In this document: positions 17,986 through 26,224 of the stretch, piece after piece | How the letters are laid out: each line of letters starts with the position of its first letter | Position numbering within the stretch: position 1 is the first letter of the stretch | From: Novosphingobium sp. B1 | Lineage (GTDB): Bacteria; Pseudomonadota; Alphaproteobacteria; Sphingomonadales; Sphingomonadaceae | NCBI RefSeq assembly: GCF_900176395.1 | Contig: NZ_FWXL01000002.1 | Span: 248,001 to 312,000, forward strand | Direction: 5' to 3' | DNA length: 64,000 nt | Made by a program: the position numbers and the translations under genes | The notes under the pieces: generated by a model | What the model was told of the DNA's origin: nothing | Seen by the model: the letters and a program-made list of their open reading frames with translations, nothing else | Database searches by the model: none

Positions 17986-19935
17986 TCACGGCGCCTTGGG
18001 CAACGGGGTTCCTTCCGCAACAACGGGCAGCCAGACCGCGCTTGCGGCCGCGCCGCCACGCTCCAGTGTCACGGTCGCCTTCTGATAGTCCGCCTTCTTC
18101 GCGAGGAAGATGTTGGGCACGAACTTCTGCGGATTGCGGTCATAGAGCGGGAAGAGCGAGGACTGCACCTGCACCATGATGCGGTGGCCCGGCTGGAACA
18201 CGTGGTTCACCGTCGGCAGGCGGAACTTGTAGCGCTGCACCTTACCCGCCGGAATTGCCGTCGGCTTGGCGAAGCTGTCACGATAGCGGCCACGGAAGAT
18301 GTCGAGGCTGATCGGCAGTTGATAGCCCCCCATCTTGGGATCCGAACCCGCGACCTCATCGGGGAACACGTCGATCACCTTCACCACGAAATCGCCGTCG
18401 GTGCCAGTCGTCTTGGCATAGAGGTCCGCAATCGGCGCGCCCGATACTCGTACAGCGCTGGTCAGCACCGGCGTGGTGTAGGTCATGACGTCGGGCCGGC
18501 CATCGGCGTGGCGCTGGTCGCTCACCAGCCAGTCGCCCCAGCGCCCGTCGCTGAAGTTCACCGGGCGCGGCAGGTGGGGCACCGGCTTGTCAGGGTCGGA
18601 GACATAGGAATCCTCGCCCACAGCGCCCTTGTCGAAGCCCAGACCACCGGCCGATTGCAGGTAGATCGGCTTGAGGGGCGAGGCGCAGTCCTTCTCGCAG
18701 GCCAGCGGCCATTGCGTCAGCTTGTCCCAGTGGTTCTCGCCGGTGTTGTAGATCGCCGCCTGCGGCAGGTTCGCCGCCGGACCATCCTTGAGGTACTGGT
18801 TGAACAACGGCAGCACCATGTCCTCGCGGAATTGCTGCGCGGTATCGCCATTCCACTTGAACGGCCCCAGTTCGCGTCCGTCACGGTTGACCTGGCTGTG
18901 CCGCCACGGCCCCATGACGAGGAAGTTGTTGCCGGTCTTGCCCTTTGCCTTCAGCGCTTCCCACGCGGTGATCGCGCCGTACATGTCCTCCTGATCCCAC
19001 AGCCCCTGTTCCCAGATCGTCGGCACGTTGGAAGGATTGGCCGCCAGCAGCTTGTCGAGCGCCTGGCCCTGCCAGAACTCGTCATAGGCGGTGTGCTTGA
19101 CCATCTTCTGCCAGGCAGGAAGCTGGTCGAAGCCGGAGTTCTTCGCCCATTCGTTGGCCCCGCCGAGGCGGCGGAATTCCTCGTAATTGTCGTAGATCCC
19201 GGTCGCCGGATCGTCGCCCTTGCCCTTGTAGCCGGTCTGCGATCCGATCCAGCCGATGTTGGCAAGGCGAAACGCGCCGTAGTGGAACCAGTCATCGCCC
19301 ATCCACCCATCGATCATCGGGCTTTCGGGCGCTGCCACTTTCAGCGCAGGATGCGGATCGAGCAGCGCCATGACCACGGTGAAGCCTTCATAGCTCGACC
19401 CGATCATGCCGACCTTGCCGTTCGATTCGGGCAGGTTCGCCTTGTTCACCAGCCAGTCGATCGTGTCATAGGCATCGGTGACGTGGTCGGTCTGCGTCTT
19501 GTTGAGCGGGCCGCGGACCGGACGGGTAACGATGTAATCGCCTTCCGAGCCATACTTGCCGCGAATGTCCTGATAGACGCGGATGTAGCCCGCCTTGACG
19601 AAAGCCTCGTCCGCCTGCGGCAAGGTTGACAGTATGTGCGGGCTGTCCATCCGGTTGGCGCGCGACTTTGCATCATAGGGCGTGCGCGTCAGCACGATCG
19701 GGGCGTTCGTCGTGCCCTTGGGATAGACGATGACGGTGTAGAGCTTCGTCCCGTCACGCATCGGGATCATCACTTCGCGCTTCACGTAATCGCGCGCATC
19801 CTGCGGCGGGGTGAACTTGGCGGGGATATCGCTCGGGGGGAAGCTGTCCTGCGCAACGGCAGCGCGGCCCATCACCGCCAGCGCCGAGGCTGCGAGCAGG
19901 GACAGCATTACGGGACGAGCGGAACGATGGGACAT
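17986..19935 (-). CDS. Secreted CocE/NonD-family hydrolase (alpha-amino-acid ester hydrolase-like)
   Basis: A 649-residue exported protein with a signal peptide (residues 1-29). Next comes an alpha/beta-hydrolase domain with nucleophile S181 in GSSYEG, typical of alpha-amino-acid ester hydrolases and glutaryl acylases, then a helical cap, and last a C-terminal jelly-roll X-Pro dipeptidyl-peptidase C domain. It hydrolyses acyl esters or amides in the periplasm; the natural substrate is unknown. The start ATG 19935 follows GGAAGG. It stands alone, with its own terminator. The 160 bases upstream (19936-20096) hold no gene I can support. Confidence 0.9.
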   Translation of the reverse strand: MSHRSARPVMLSLLAASALAVMGRAAVAQDSFPPSDIPAKFTPPQDARDYVKREVMIPMRDGTKLYTVIVYPKGTTNAPIVLTRTPYDAKSRANRMDSPHILSTLPQADEAFVKAGYIRVYQDIRGKYGSEGDYIVTRPVRGPLNKTQTDHVTDAYDTIDWLVNKANLPESNGKVGMIGSSYEGFTVVMALLDPHPALKVAAPESPMIDGWMGDDWFHYGAFRLANIGWIGSQTGYKGKGDDPATGIYDNYEEFRRLGGANEWAKNSGFDQLPAWQKMVKHTAYDEFWQGQALDKLLAANPSNVPTIWEQGLWDQEDMYGAITAWEALKAKGKTGNNFLVMGPWRHSQVNRDGRELGPFKWNGDTAQQFREDMVLPLFNQYLKDGPAANLPQAAIYNTGENHWDKLTQWPLACEKDCASPLKPIYLQSAGGLGFDKGAVGEDSYVSDPDKPVPHLPRPVNFSDGRWGDWLVSDQRHADGRPDVMTYTTPVLTSAVRVSGAPIADLYAKTTGTDGDFVVKVIDVFPDEVAGSDPKMGGYQLPISLDIFRGRYRDSFAKPTAIPAGKVQRYKFRLPTVNHVFQPGHRIMVQVQSSLFPLYDRNPQKFVPNIFLAKKADYQKATVTLERGGAAASAVWLPVVAEGTPLPKAP

Positions 19936-20096
19936 GCAGTGGCCTTCCGGTTGCAGCAGAAACGACTCAGTGCGCCTTGGCGCAGGCGCGACCGTATCGG
20001 CAGCAAGGGCAAGGTCCAGCCCATTCAGTGCATTGCAGCAATCTTTTGTCAGGAAAACCCGGGATGCCACCGCCAGCGAAACACCTCAACCGGGCG

Positions 20097-20273
20097 TTAA
20101 TCCTCGATCATGCGCAGCATGCGGCAAAGGTCATGCGAAGCGGACTTCAGCCCCAGTTCCTCGCAAAACAGAAAAGCCTCGTTGAGATGATGACGCAGCA
20201 TGAGCAGATTCTGTTCGGTCGAGGATGTGACCATGGACGCGGCTGCAGCGACCTCGCGCATCAATCCGGACAT
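20097..20273 (-). CDS. Small hypothetical protein (58 aa)
   Basis: A 58-residue helical protein (MSGLMREVAAAASMVTSSTEQN...) with two cysteines and no signal or membrane segment. An excellent GGGGAGG ribosome binding site sits 5 bases before ATG 20273, the reason I call it. I do not recognise the family. It lies 226 bases upstream of a chemotaxis receptor on the other strand (that gap shows no other gene), so it shares a divergent promoter region with it. Confidence 0.55.
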   Translation of the reverse strand: MSGLMREVAAAASMVTSSTEQNLLMLRHHLNEAFLFCEELGLKSASHDLCRMLRMIED

Positions 20274-20499
20274 TGCCACCTCCCCTGCCAGTCACTGCCT
20301 TGATCGTACAGTCGACAGGCGGGAGAACCGTGACCCCTGCATTATGTTCCCGCAGGGATGTGCGCGTTAAACCTGGACGGGCGAAAACCTGCACCATTTG
20401 ACATGCGTAATTTACCGAGCATGTGGCGTCAGCGCTTTTTACGCCCGGCAGTTATAGACCCTGTCAAATCATAGCGATACGCGACAGGAGCAGCCTTTA

Positions 20500-21927
20500 A
20501 TGCTGGAATGGTTCGAAACGCAGGCGCCAATACGCGAGAAGTTCCGGGTTCTCCTGCTTGTCCTACTGGCAGCCTCGGCGCTCAACCTCCTTGCGGTGCC
20601 GGCAATCGAACTGTTTCCCGAACAGGCAATGCTGGCCGTTGGTGCAATCGCGCTTGTTTCTATGGGCCTGACCTTCACGATCATGAAGCTGGCCGCCGAG
20701 CGGGTGTGCCGACCGTATGTCGAGACAGTCGTGCGCATGGAAGCCATGGCGGCGGGCGATACCGATACGCTTATCCGCTACACGCACCACAACGATTGCG
20801 TCGGCCGCATGACCAAGGCGATGGAAACCTTCCGCCAGTCGATCCGGGCCTCTACCGACGTCGACACACAGCGCCGGATCATCGATCAGATGAATGCCGC
20901 ACTGGCGCGGCTTGCCAATAACGATCTTACCGCCTCGATTACCGCTCCGTTCCCCGGCGAGTACGAGGCAATGCGTCTGAGCTACAATGCCGGCATTGCC
21001 AACATTGCCAGCGCACTCGAATCCATCCGCGCCCTTTCCGACAGCGTGCTGACCGGTTCGGAGGAAATCGACGCAGCGTCGGCTGACCTTGCGCGCCGAA
21101 ACGAACGGCAGGCTGCGAACCTGCAGCGAGCCAGCGGCGCGATGATGGAAGTGACCGAGGCACTTGGCCAGACCGCGCAGCGCGCCGATGTGGCGCACAA
21201 GTCGGTCAAGAGCGTAGCGTCCAAGGCGACCGAGGGACACGAGGTTGCCGCCACGGCCATGGAATCGATGCACGAAATCGAGAAGTCCTCGCAGGAAATC
21301 GGCCGCATCGTCGGCCTGATCGATGGCATCGCCTTCCAGACGAACCTGCTGGCACTTAACGCCGGTGTCGAAGCCGCGCGTGCGGGCGAGGCCGGCAAGG
21401 GCTTTGCCGTCGTCGCCACCGAAGTGCGCGCGCTGGCACAGCGCTGCGCCGAAGCTGCGCGCGACATCAAGGGGCTGGTCGATACCAGCAGCACGACCGT
21501 CGCCAAGGGCGTGACCACGGTGGAGCGGACCCGGTCGGTCCTTGCTGAACTGACCGGGCTGATCGACGAGATCAACAGCTTCATCAACGAAGTGGCCACA
21601 CACACGGGCGATCAGGTGCGCAACCTGGCCGGCGTGAGCGCCGACGTCGCCGAGATGGACCAGATGACGCAGCAGAACGCGGCAATGGTCGAGGAATCCG
21701 CCGCCGCCGCGCGCAGCCTGTCGGAGCAGGCCAACGCGCTAGCCGAGGGTGTCAGCGCCTTTGCCATCCCTGCGAGCTTGGCCGGCCACACGGCAACTGC
21801 GCGAATGCCTGCCGCCCGACCTGCGCCTGCCCCAGCCCCGCAGGCTGTCGATCACGCGCCTGCGCGCACGCCGCCGCCGCCGGTCAGAGGCAACCTTGCG
21901 CTGGCCGACGACTGGTCGGAGTTCTGA
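20500..21927 (+). CDS. Methyl-accepting chemotaxis protein without a periplasmic sensor domain
   Basis: A 475-residue receptor with two close membrane segments (about 16-36 and 42-64) and almost no periplasmic loop, a HAMP-like linker, then the signalling domain with the hairpin tip [31 protein letters not shown]. After the signalling domain comes a Pro/Ala-rich flexible tail ending in the pentapeptide DWSEF, which resembles the NWETF tether for CheR/CheB in enterobacterial receptors. With no external sensor it may sense membrane or cytoplasmic state. No che genes are nearby. An AGGAG site precedes ATG 20500. Confidence 0.92.
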   Translation: MLEWFETQAPIREKFRVLLLVLLAASALNLLAVPAIELFPEQAMLAVGAIALVSMGLTFTIMKLAAERVCRPYVETVVRMEAMAAGDTDTLIRYTHHNDCVGRMTKAMETFRQSIRASTDVDTQRRIIDQMNAALARLANNDLTASITAPFPGEYEAMRLSYNAGIANIASALESIRALSDSVLTGSEEIDAASADLARRNERQAANLQRASGAMMEVTEALGQTAQRADVAHKSVKSVASKATEGHEVAATAMESMHEIEKSSQEIGRIVGLIDGIAFQTNLLALNAGVEAARAGEAGKGFAVVATEVRALAQRCAEAARDIKGLVDTSSTTVAKGVTTVERTRSVLAELTGLIDEINSFINEVATHTGDQVRNLAGVSADVAEMDQMTQQNAAMVEESAAAARSLSEQANALAEGVSAFAIPASLAGHTATARMPAARPAPAPAPQAVDHAPARTPPPPVRGNLALADDWSEF

Positions 21928-21933
21928 CGGCCT

Positions 21934-22812
21934 CTATTCGTCCCACGGCGGAATCTCTCCGGCGCCAACCTGGCTGGAGATACCAAGCAGGAAGCCGCCA
22001 TAGACTTCGGTCGCATTGGGGTACTTTTCGGCCATGATCGCGGCGAGCTCTTTCGAGGTCTTCGATCTGGAGCGCGCGTCGGCAAAGGCGTTGATATAGG
22101 TGCGGGTCCAGCCGATGCTCATGGTGTCATCGGGCAGGCCCGGCTTGGTGTGGCCGGCCACGACCTTGACCGGGTTCAGCGCCTCTAGCTGGTCGAGCGT
22201 CTTGAGCCATGCGTCATATTGCGCAGGGCCGTGTTCACCGAGCCAGACGTAGACCCCGTTGTAGAGGATGTCGCCCGCGACAAGGGTTCGCGTCTCGGCA
22301 TCCCACACCGCGGTCGAGTGGACATGATCGCCCTGCATCGGCCCGATCACCTGCAACTTGTGGCCTTCCAGGTCGAAGCTGTCGCCGCTCATCGCCTGCG
22401 GCTGGACGGGGCGCTTGGGTGCATTGGTGCCGAGCTGTCCGCTCCAGCGCTTGAACTTGATCGGGATCGAGCGCGCCATGTCCTTGGCGGCGACCGGATT
22501 GGCAATGATCTTCGCGTCGGGGAATGCATCCTGCAGCACGTCCAGCCCGAAGAAGTGATCGGGGTGATCGTGCGTGATGATGATCGCCTTGAGGCTCTTG
22601 CCACTGTCAAGCACCTCGGCGGCGACGCGCATGGCGTCGGACCGGGCGAAGGGCACGTCCACCAGCACGGCTTCCTTTTCGCCGGTGATCAGCGTGACAT
22701 TGGCAACCATGCTGACCGGGCTGGTCGGGATCACCTTGTAATCGAGCGGCTTGGCCTGGGCAGCGCTGATCGATAGCGCTGATGCCGCGAGAAGCGAGAG
22801 TACCATTCGCAT
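21934..22812 (-). CDS. Secreted metallo-beta-lactamase-fold hydrolase
   Basis: A 292-residue protein with a signal peptide (1-20) and the metal motif HDHPDH at 81-86, followed by further His/Asp ligands (GDHVHSTAVW, VAGD, AGHTKPG). Family members are hydrolases or lactonases; the substrate is not evident. The start at ATG 22812 follows GAGGAGACGG. It is the last gene of the minus-strand run cytochrome c, flavoprotein, SDR, and lies 24 bases after the SDR, so it probably acts in the same phenolic pathway. Confidence 0.85.
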   Translation of the reverse strand: MRMVLSLLAASALSISAAQAKPLDYKVIPTSPVSMVANVTLITGEKEAVLVDVPFARSDAMRVAAEVLDSGKSLKAIIITHDHPDHFFGLDVLQDAFPDAKIIANPVAAKDMARSIPIKFKRWSGQLGTNAPKRPVQPQAMSGDSFDLEGHKLQVIGPMQGDHVHSTAVWDAETRTLVAGDILYNGVYVWLGEHGPAQYDAWLKTLDQLEALNPVKVVAGHTKPGLPDDTMSIGWTRTYINAFADARSRSKTSKELAAIMAEKYPNATEVYGGFLLGISSQVGAGEIPPWDE

Positions 22813-22836
22813 TTCCGTCTCCTCGGTACGCATGAA

Positions 22837-23589
22837 TCAATGTGCGGTCTGGCCGCCGTCGATGGTGAAAGTGGCGCCGTTGATGAAGCTCGCCCCGTCG
22901 GAACACAGGTGCAGCACGGTGGGGGCGATCTCCTCTGGCCGGGCCGCGCGGCCCGAAATGTTCTGGGCAAAGAACATCTGCGTGAACTCGTTGCTGTCGG
23001 CCCAGTGCTGCGTCATCGGGGTGACGACGAAGCCGGGCGCGATGGCATTCACGCTGATGCCCATCTGCGCATATTCCACCGCCGCTGCCTTGGTGAGGCC
23101 CGAAACGGCGTGCTTCATCGCGCAGTAGGCGCTCATGTTCGGGTCTGCGATCAACGCACCGACGCTGGCAGTGTTGACGATTGCGCCCCCGCCGACGCTG
23201 AGGAAGTGGCGTATCTCCGCCTGCATGGCAAAGAAGACGCCCTTGAAATCGACATCGATGGCAAGGTCGAGCTCCTGCTCGGTCACTTCATGGATCGGGC
23301 GCTGCGGGGGGAGGACACCGGCGTTGTTGAATGCCGCGTCCATCCGCCCGAAACGTTCAAGGCATTCGGCGACGAGCGCATCGAGATCGGCGGCCTTGCG
23401 CACGTCGGTCTGGCGGAATGCTGCGCGTCCGCCCTCACCCACGATCAGCTCGACCGTCTCTGCAGCGCGGGCATCGACATCGCCGATCATGACGGCTGCG
23501 CCTTCGCGCGCGAAAGCGAGAGCGGTTGCGCGGCCTATGCCGGTGGCAGCGCCGGTCACGAGGACGGCCTTTCCTTCGAAACGCATCAT
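22837..23589 (-). CDS. Short-chain dehydrogenase/reductase
   Basis: A 250-residue classical SDR: cofactor loop TGAATGIG (12-19), NNAG, catalytic Ser in NTASVGAL and Tyr-Lys in YCAMK, ending in the usual INGATFTIDGG. The Asp after beta-2 (IGDVDAR) favours NAD(H). It lies 2 bases from the flavoprotein gene stop. A plausible role is to oxidise the benzylic or allylic alcohol made by the flavocytochrome, inferred from position only. Two adjacent ATGs (23589, 23586) are possible starts. Confidence 0.9.
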   Translation of the reverse strand: MMRFEGKAVLVTGAATGIGRATALAFAREGAAVMIGDVDARAAETVELIVGEGGRAAFRQTDVRKAADLDALVAECLERFGRMDAAFNNAGVLPPQRPIHEVTEQELDLAIDVDFKGVFFAMQAEIRHFLSVGGGAIVNTASVGALIADPNMSAYCAMKHAVSGLTKAAAVEYAQMGISVNAIAPGFVVTPMTQHWADSNEFTQMFFAQNISGRAARPEEIAPTVLHLCSDGASFINGATFTIDGGQTAH

Positions 23590-23590
23590 G

Positions 23591-25219
23591 TCAGATGATC
23601 CCTGATTTGCCGGGGGCGAGAATGCCGTTGGGGTCAAGCGCGTGTTTGATTTTCGCGTTGAATTCGCGGTTTACCGCACCGTATTGCTGCGCAACGAGGT
23701 CCATGGAGTTTACGCCGGTGCGATAGCTTGCCCAGCCTTGCGCCCCGAACCGCGTGACCAGTTCGCGGTAGCAGGCGTCGGCCTTCCTCTCCTGTTCGGC
23801 ATCGGATTTGTCGAACAGGAGCGCGATGATGTGGTGCAGGTCGCGCCAGCCGATGGCATAGGCAGCCGTGTAATCGAAGCCATGCTTCTCGACGATTTCC
23901 CTCGCCAATGCGGTCTGGCGCTCGGCCTCGACGCCGCGCGCGGCGGCAACCGGTGCGAACCAGGCAAGTCCCCCGCCCGCCCCGCGCCAGCGCAGCAGGC
24001 CGATCTCATCGAGATTGAGGCCGCCTTCCATAAGCGTGGCGTGATGGTGGAACCAGGGATTGTCGCCCATTTCGGCAGCGGTCAGAACTTCGCCGCCGCT
24101 CGCCGTCAGGCTTGCGCGGATGATCGGCTCGACCCCCGCCACCGTCTGTTCGGTGCCGTAAAGCGCGAAGTACGTGTTCCACATGCCGAGACCGTTGGCC
24201 TTGGCCACCTTCTTGATCGAGGCCTCATCCAGCGGCATGCCATCGGGCACGATCTCGTTGCGGCGCTTGAACATGGCGAGCTGGTAGGACGCACTCATCA
24301 TCAGGTTGCAGTTGGCGAAGAGGTTCGAGACGCGTAAGGGGCGCATCGCCTCGATGATGCGCGGAACGTCGGCCATTTCAGCGTGGCGCACCATGAACGG
24401 CTTGTAGACCGGGGGCTTGGGCATCAGCCACAGGCCCATCTTGGTGACGACGCCGAAATTCGACTGGGTGAACAGGCCGTCGATGTAAGGGCCGTAGCCC
24501 CACTTGAACGCCTGCCACGCAGTGCTGCCCTTGATCGAGCCCATGCCGGTGCGCATGACCTGTCCATCGGCCAGCACCACTTCCATGCCGCACTGGAACA
24601 TGAAGTGTTCGCCATAGGGCGTGTAGCCCACCCCGCGATCCAGCGTGTTGCCGACCGCGGAGGCGATCGGGCCGACCGTGGGCACGTCGATCCACAGCGG
24701 GATGTTGTTCTCTACCAGATAGTCCTTGAGCTGCTGGTAGGTGACGCCCGGTTCCAGCAGACAGGTGCCGAGATCGGCGTCGACTTCGAGGATGCGGTTC
24801 ATCCGCTTGAGATCGAGCACCACCTGCCCGGGCGTTGCCGGCGCAGTCATGCCGTAGCCCATGTTCTTGCCGGTCGAGACCGTCCACAACGGCTGCTTGT
24901 AGGTGTTGGCGATGCGGACGATTTCCTGCACCTGCTCCACCGTCTCGGGGCAGACCGCGCCGACGGGAACATGGCGGTGCGCAGGGTCAGGCACGTAGAC
25001 CTTGGTGTAGGGCGCGACCGCCTCCTCGTCGCCGAACACCCATTCGTTGCCGACGACGGCGCGGAAGGCCTTCATGGCACCGGCAAAGTCGGCTTTCGAC
25101 ATACGCGGGGCGAGCGGGGCGGGGTTCTTCGCGCTGGCACCGGTGCCAAGGCCAAGGCTGGCCGCGCCGATTATCCCTGCGCCGAGCAGGCCGCGGCGGT
25201 CGAGGTCGATGCTGCTCAT
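23591..25219 (-). CDS. VAO/PCMH-family flavoprotein (p-cresol methylhydroxylase-like subunit)
   Basis: A 542-residue FAD enzyme with a twin-arginine-like leader (DRRGLLGAGIIGAASLG), the PCMH-type FAD-binding domain (VPVGAVCPETVEQVQEIVRIANTYKQPLWTVSTGKN) and the cap and C-terminal parts of the 4-cresol dehydrogenase/vanillyl-alcohol oxidase family (ending ALDPNGILAPGKSGI). It should oxidise a para-substituted phenol (cresol, ethylphenol or eugenol type) at the side chain and pass electrons to the cytochrome encoded just upstream, whose stop it overlaps (ATGA). The exact substrate and the covalent FAD ligand cannot be set from sequence. Confidence 0.9.
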   Translation of the reverse strand: MSSIDLDRRGLLGAGIIGAASLGLGTGASAKNPAPLAPRMSKADFAGAMKAFRAVVGNEWVFGDEEAVAPYTKVYVPDPAHRHVPVGAVCPETVEQVQEIVRIANTYKQPLWTVSTGKNMGYGMTAPATPGQVVLDLKRMNRILEVDADLGTCLLEPGVTYQQLKDYLVENNIPLWIDVPTVGPIASAVGNTLDRGVGYTPYGEHFMFQCGMEVVLADGQVMRTGMGSIKGSTAWQAFKWGYGPYIDGLFTQSNFGVVTKMGLWLMPKPPVYKPFMVRHAEMADVPRIIEAMRPLRVSNLFANCNLMMSASYQLAMFKRRNEIVPDGMPLDEASIKKVAKANGLGMWNTYFALYGTEQTVAGVEPIIRASLTASGGEVLTAAEMGDNPWFHHHATLMEGGLNLDEIGLLRWRGAGGGLAWFAPVAAARGVEAERQTALAREIVEKHGFDYTAAYAIGWRDLHHIIALLFDKSDAEQERKADACYRELVTRFGAQGWASYRTGVNSMDLVAQQYGAVNREFNAKIKHALDPNGILAPGKSGII

Positions 25220-25548
25220 TGTCCGTGCTCCTCCTTGCGCGGCTGGCTATTCTCTATCCACGCTGCGAGGGCTTCCAACTCTTCCGGCTTCACCTCGGTC
25301 GGGCGGAAGGCGGGCATGCCGTTCTGGCCATGGCGGACGATATACTTGACGCTCTCGGCAGGCAGGCCGCGCCCGAGGATAATCGGGCCGACATTGCGGC
25401 CATGGCAGTAGCCGCAAGTCTTGGCGTAGATGGTTTCAGGCGGGCGGATCGGTTGCGCCTCGCCCAGCTTCTGCCCAGCCAGCGCTGGCGCGGCGAGCGC
25501 AAGCAGCGCTGCCCCTGCAATGGCAAAGGCGGTGGTATTGTCCGGCAT
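25216..25548 (-). CDS. Small cytochrome c subunit of the flavocytochrome
   Basis: A 110-residue periplasmic monoheme cytochrome: signal peptide (1-24), heme site CGYCH (45-49) and probable axial Met M78 in NGMPAF. It resembles the cytochrome subunit of p-cresol methylhydroxylase and eugenol hydroxylase. First gene of a four-gene minus-strand run and overlapping the flavoprotein gene by 4 bases. A GGAGGGG ribosome binding site precedes ATG 25548. The 118 bases before the DUF3429 stop probably hold the promoter. Confidence 0.9.
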   Translation of the reverse strand: MPDNTTAFAIAGAALLALAAPALAGQKLGEAQPIRPPETIYAKTCGYCHGRNVGPIILGRGLPAESVKYIVRHGQNGMPAFRPTEVKPEELEALAAWIENSQPRKEEHGQ

Positions 25549-25666
25549 ATGTCCCCTCCGGTGCGGCGTGATCTCCGCTTCCGGAAAAGGGTTATCGCGG
25601 CTCAGCGCGGCTCGCCATCGACGGTGTCATCGCGCGTTCCACCAAGCGAAACGTGCGCGCGAACGG

Positions 25667-26116
25667 TCACCCCACTGCCGCAAGCACGAGCGTCAGCACG
25701 CCGAGGCCACTGGCCATCCAAACCCGCAGGCGCAACCAGCCTTCGGGCAGAATGACCTCGCCCGCCAGCTTGTGATCGACAAGCGGACTGGCCAGCAGGA
25801 GTAGACCGAGCGCCACCAGAGAAGGCCCCGGCCAATGCCAGCCCTCGCTCCACGGCAACAGCGCTGCCCACGCAGCAAGGCTTGGCAGCACCGAGACGAC
25901 ATAGAGCCCCGATTTGCGAACGCCGCCAAGCAGGCCTGCCATCCACCACAGACCGCCCAGGAACGACAGGATCAGCGCGGCATAGAAGCAGCCCGCTGCC
26001 CGCGCCGTCCATTGATAGGCGCCCTTGTCCAGCACGGCCCAGATGCACAGCGCCTGCGGGAGCCAGCCGGCCAGGCCAAGCAAGGTCACGGCAGGGGGCA
26101 GCGAGGCGAGCTTCAT
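25667..26116 (-). CDS. DUF3429 membrane protein
   Basis: A 149-residue integral membrane protein with four or five hydrophobic segments (AVTLLGLAGWLPQALCIW, CFYAALILSFLGGLWWMAGLL, LPSLAAWAALLPW and others), matching DUF3429. The function is unknown. I start at ATG 26116 with AAGGA 10 bases upstream; an ATG at 26137 is in frame. It is divergent from the photolyase-like gene (about 108 bases between), suggesting shared control, perhaps in light or singlet-oxygen response. Confidence 0.8.
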   Translation of the reverse strand: MKLASLPPAVTLLGLAGWLPQALCIWAVLDKGAYQWTARAAGCFYAALILSFLGGLWWMAGLLGGVRKSGLYVVSVLPSLAAWAALLPWSEGWHWPGPSLVALGLLLLASPLVDHKLAGEVILPEGWLRLRVWMASGLGVLTLVLAAVG

Positions 26117-26224
26117 GTGGGCGGAGTCCTTCAGCATCGCTTCCGTCTGGCCGCTCGCCAAGGCTACCGCAACACGGACCTGTTGCCACGTCGAGACCGG
26201 CGCGCGTCAACGCTAGCCAGAGCC

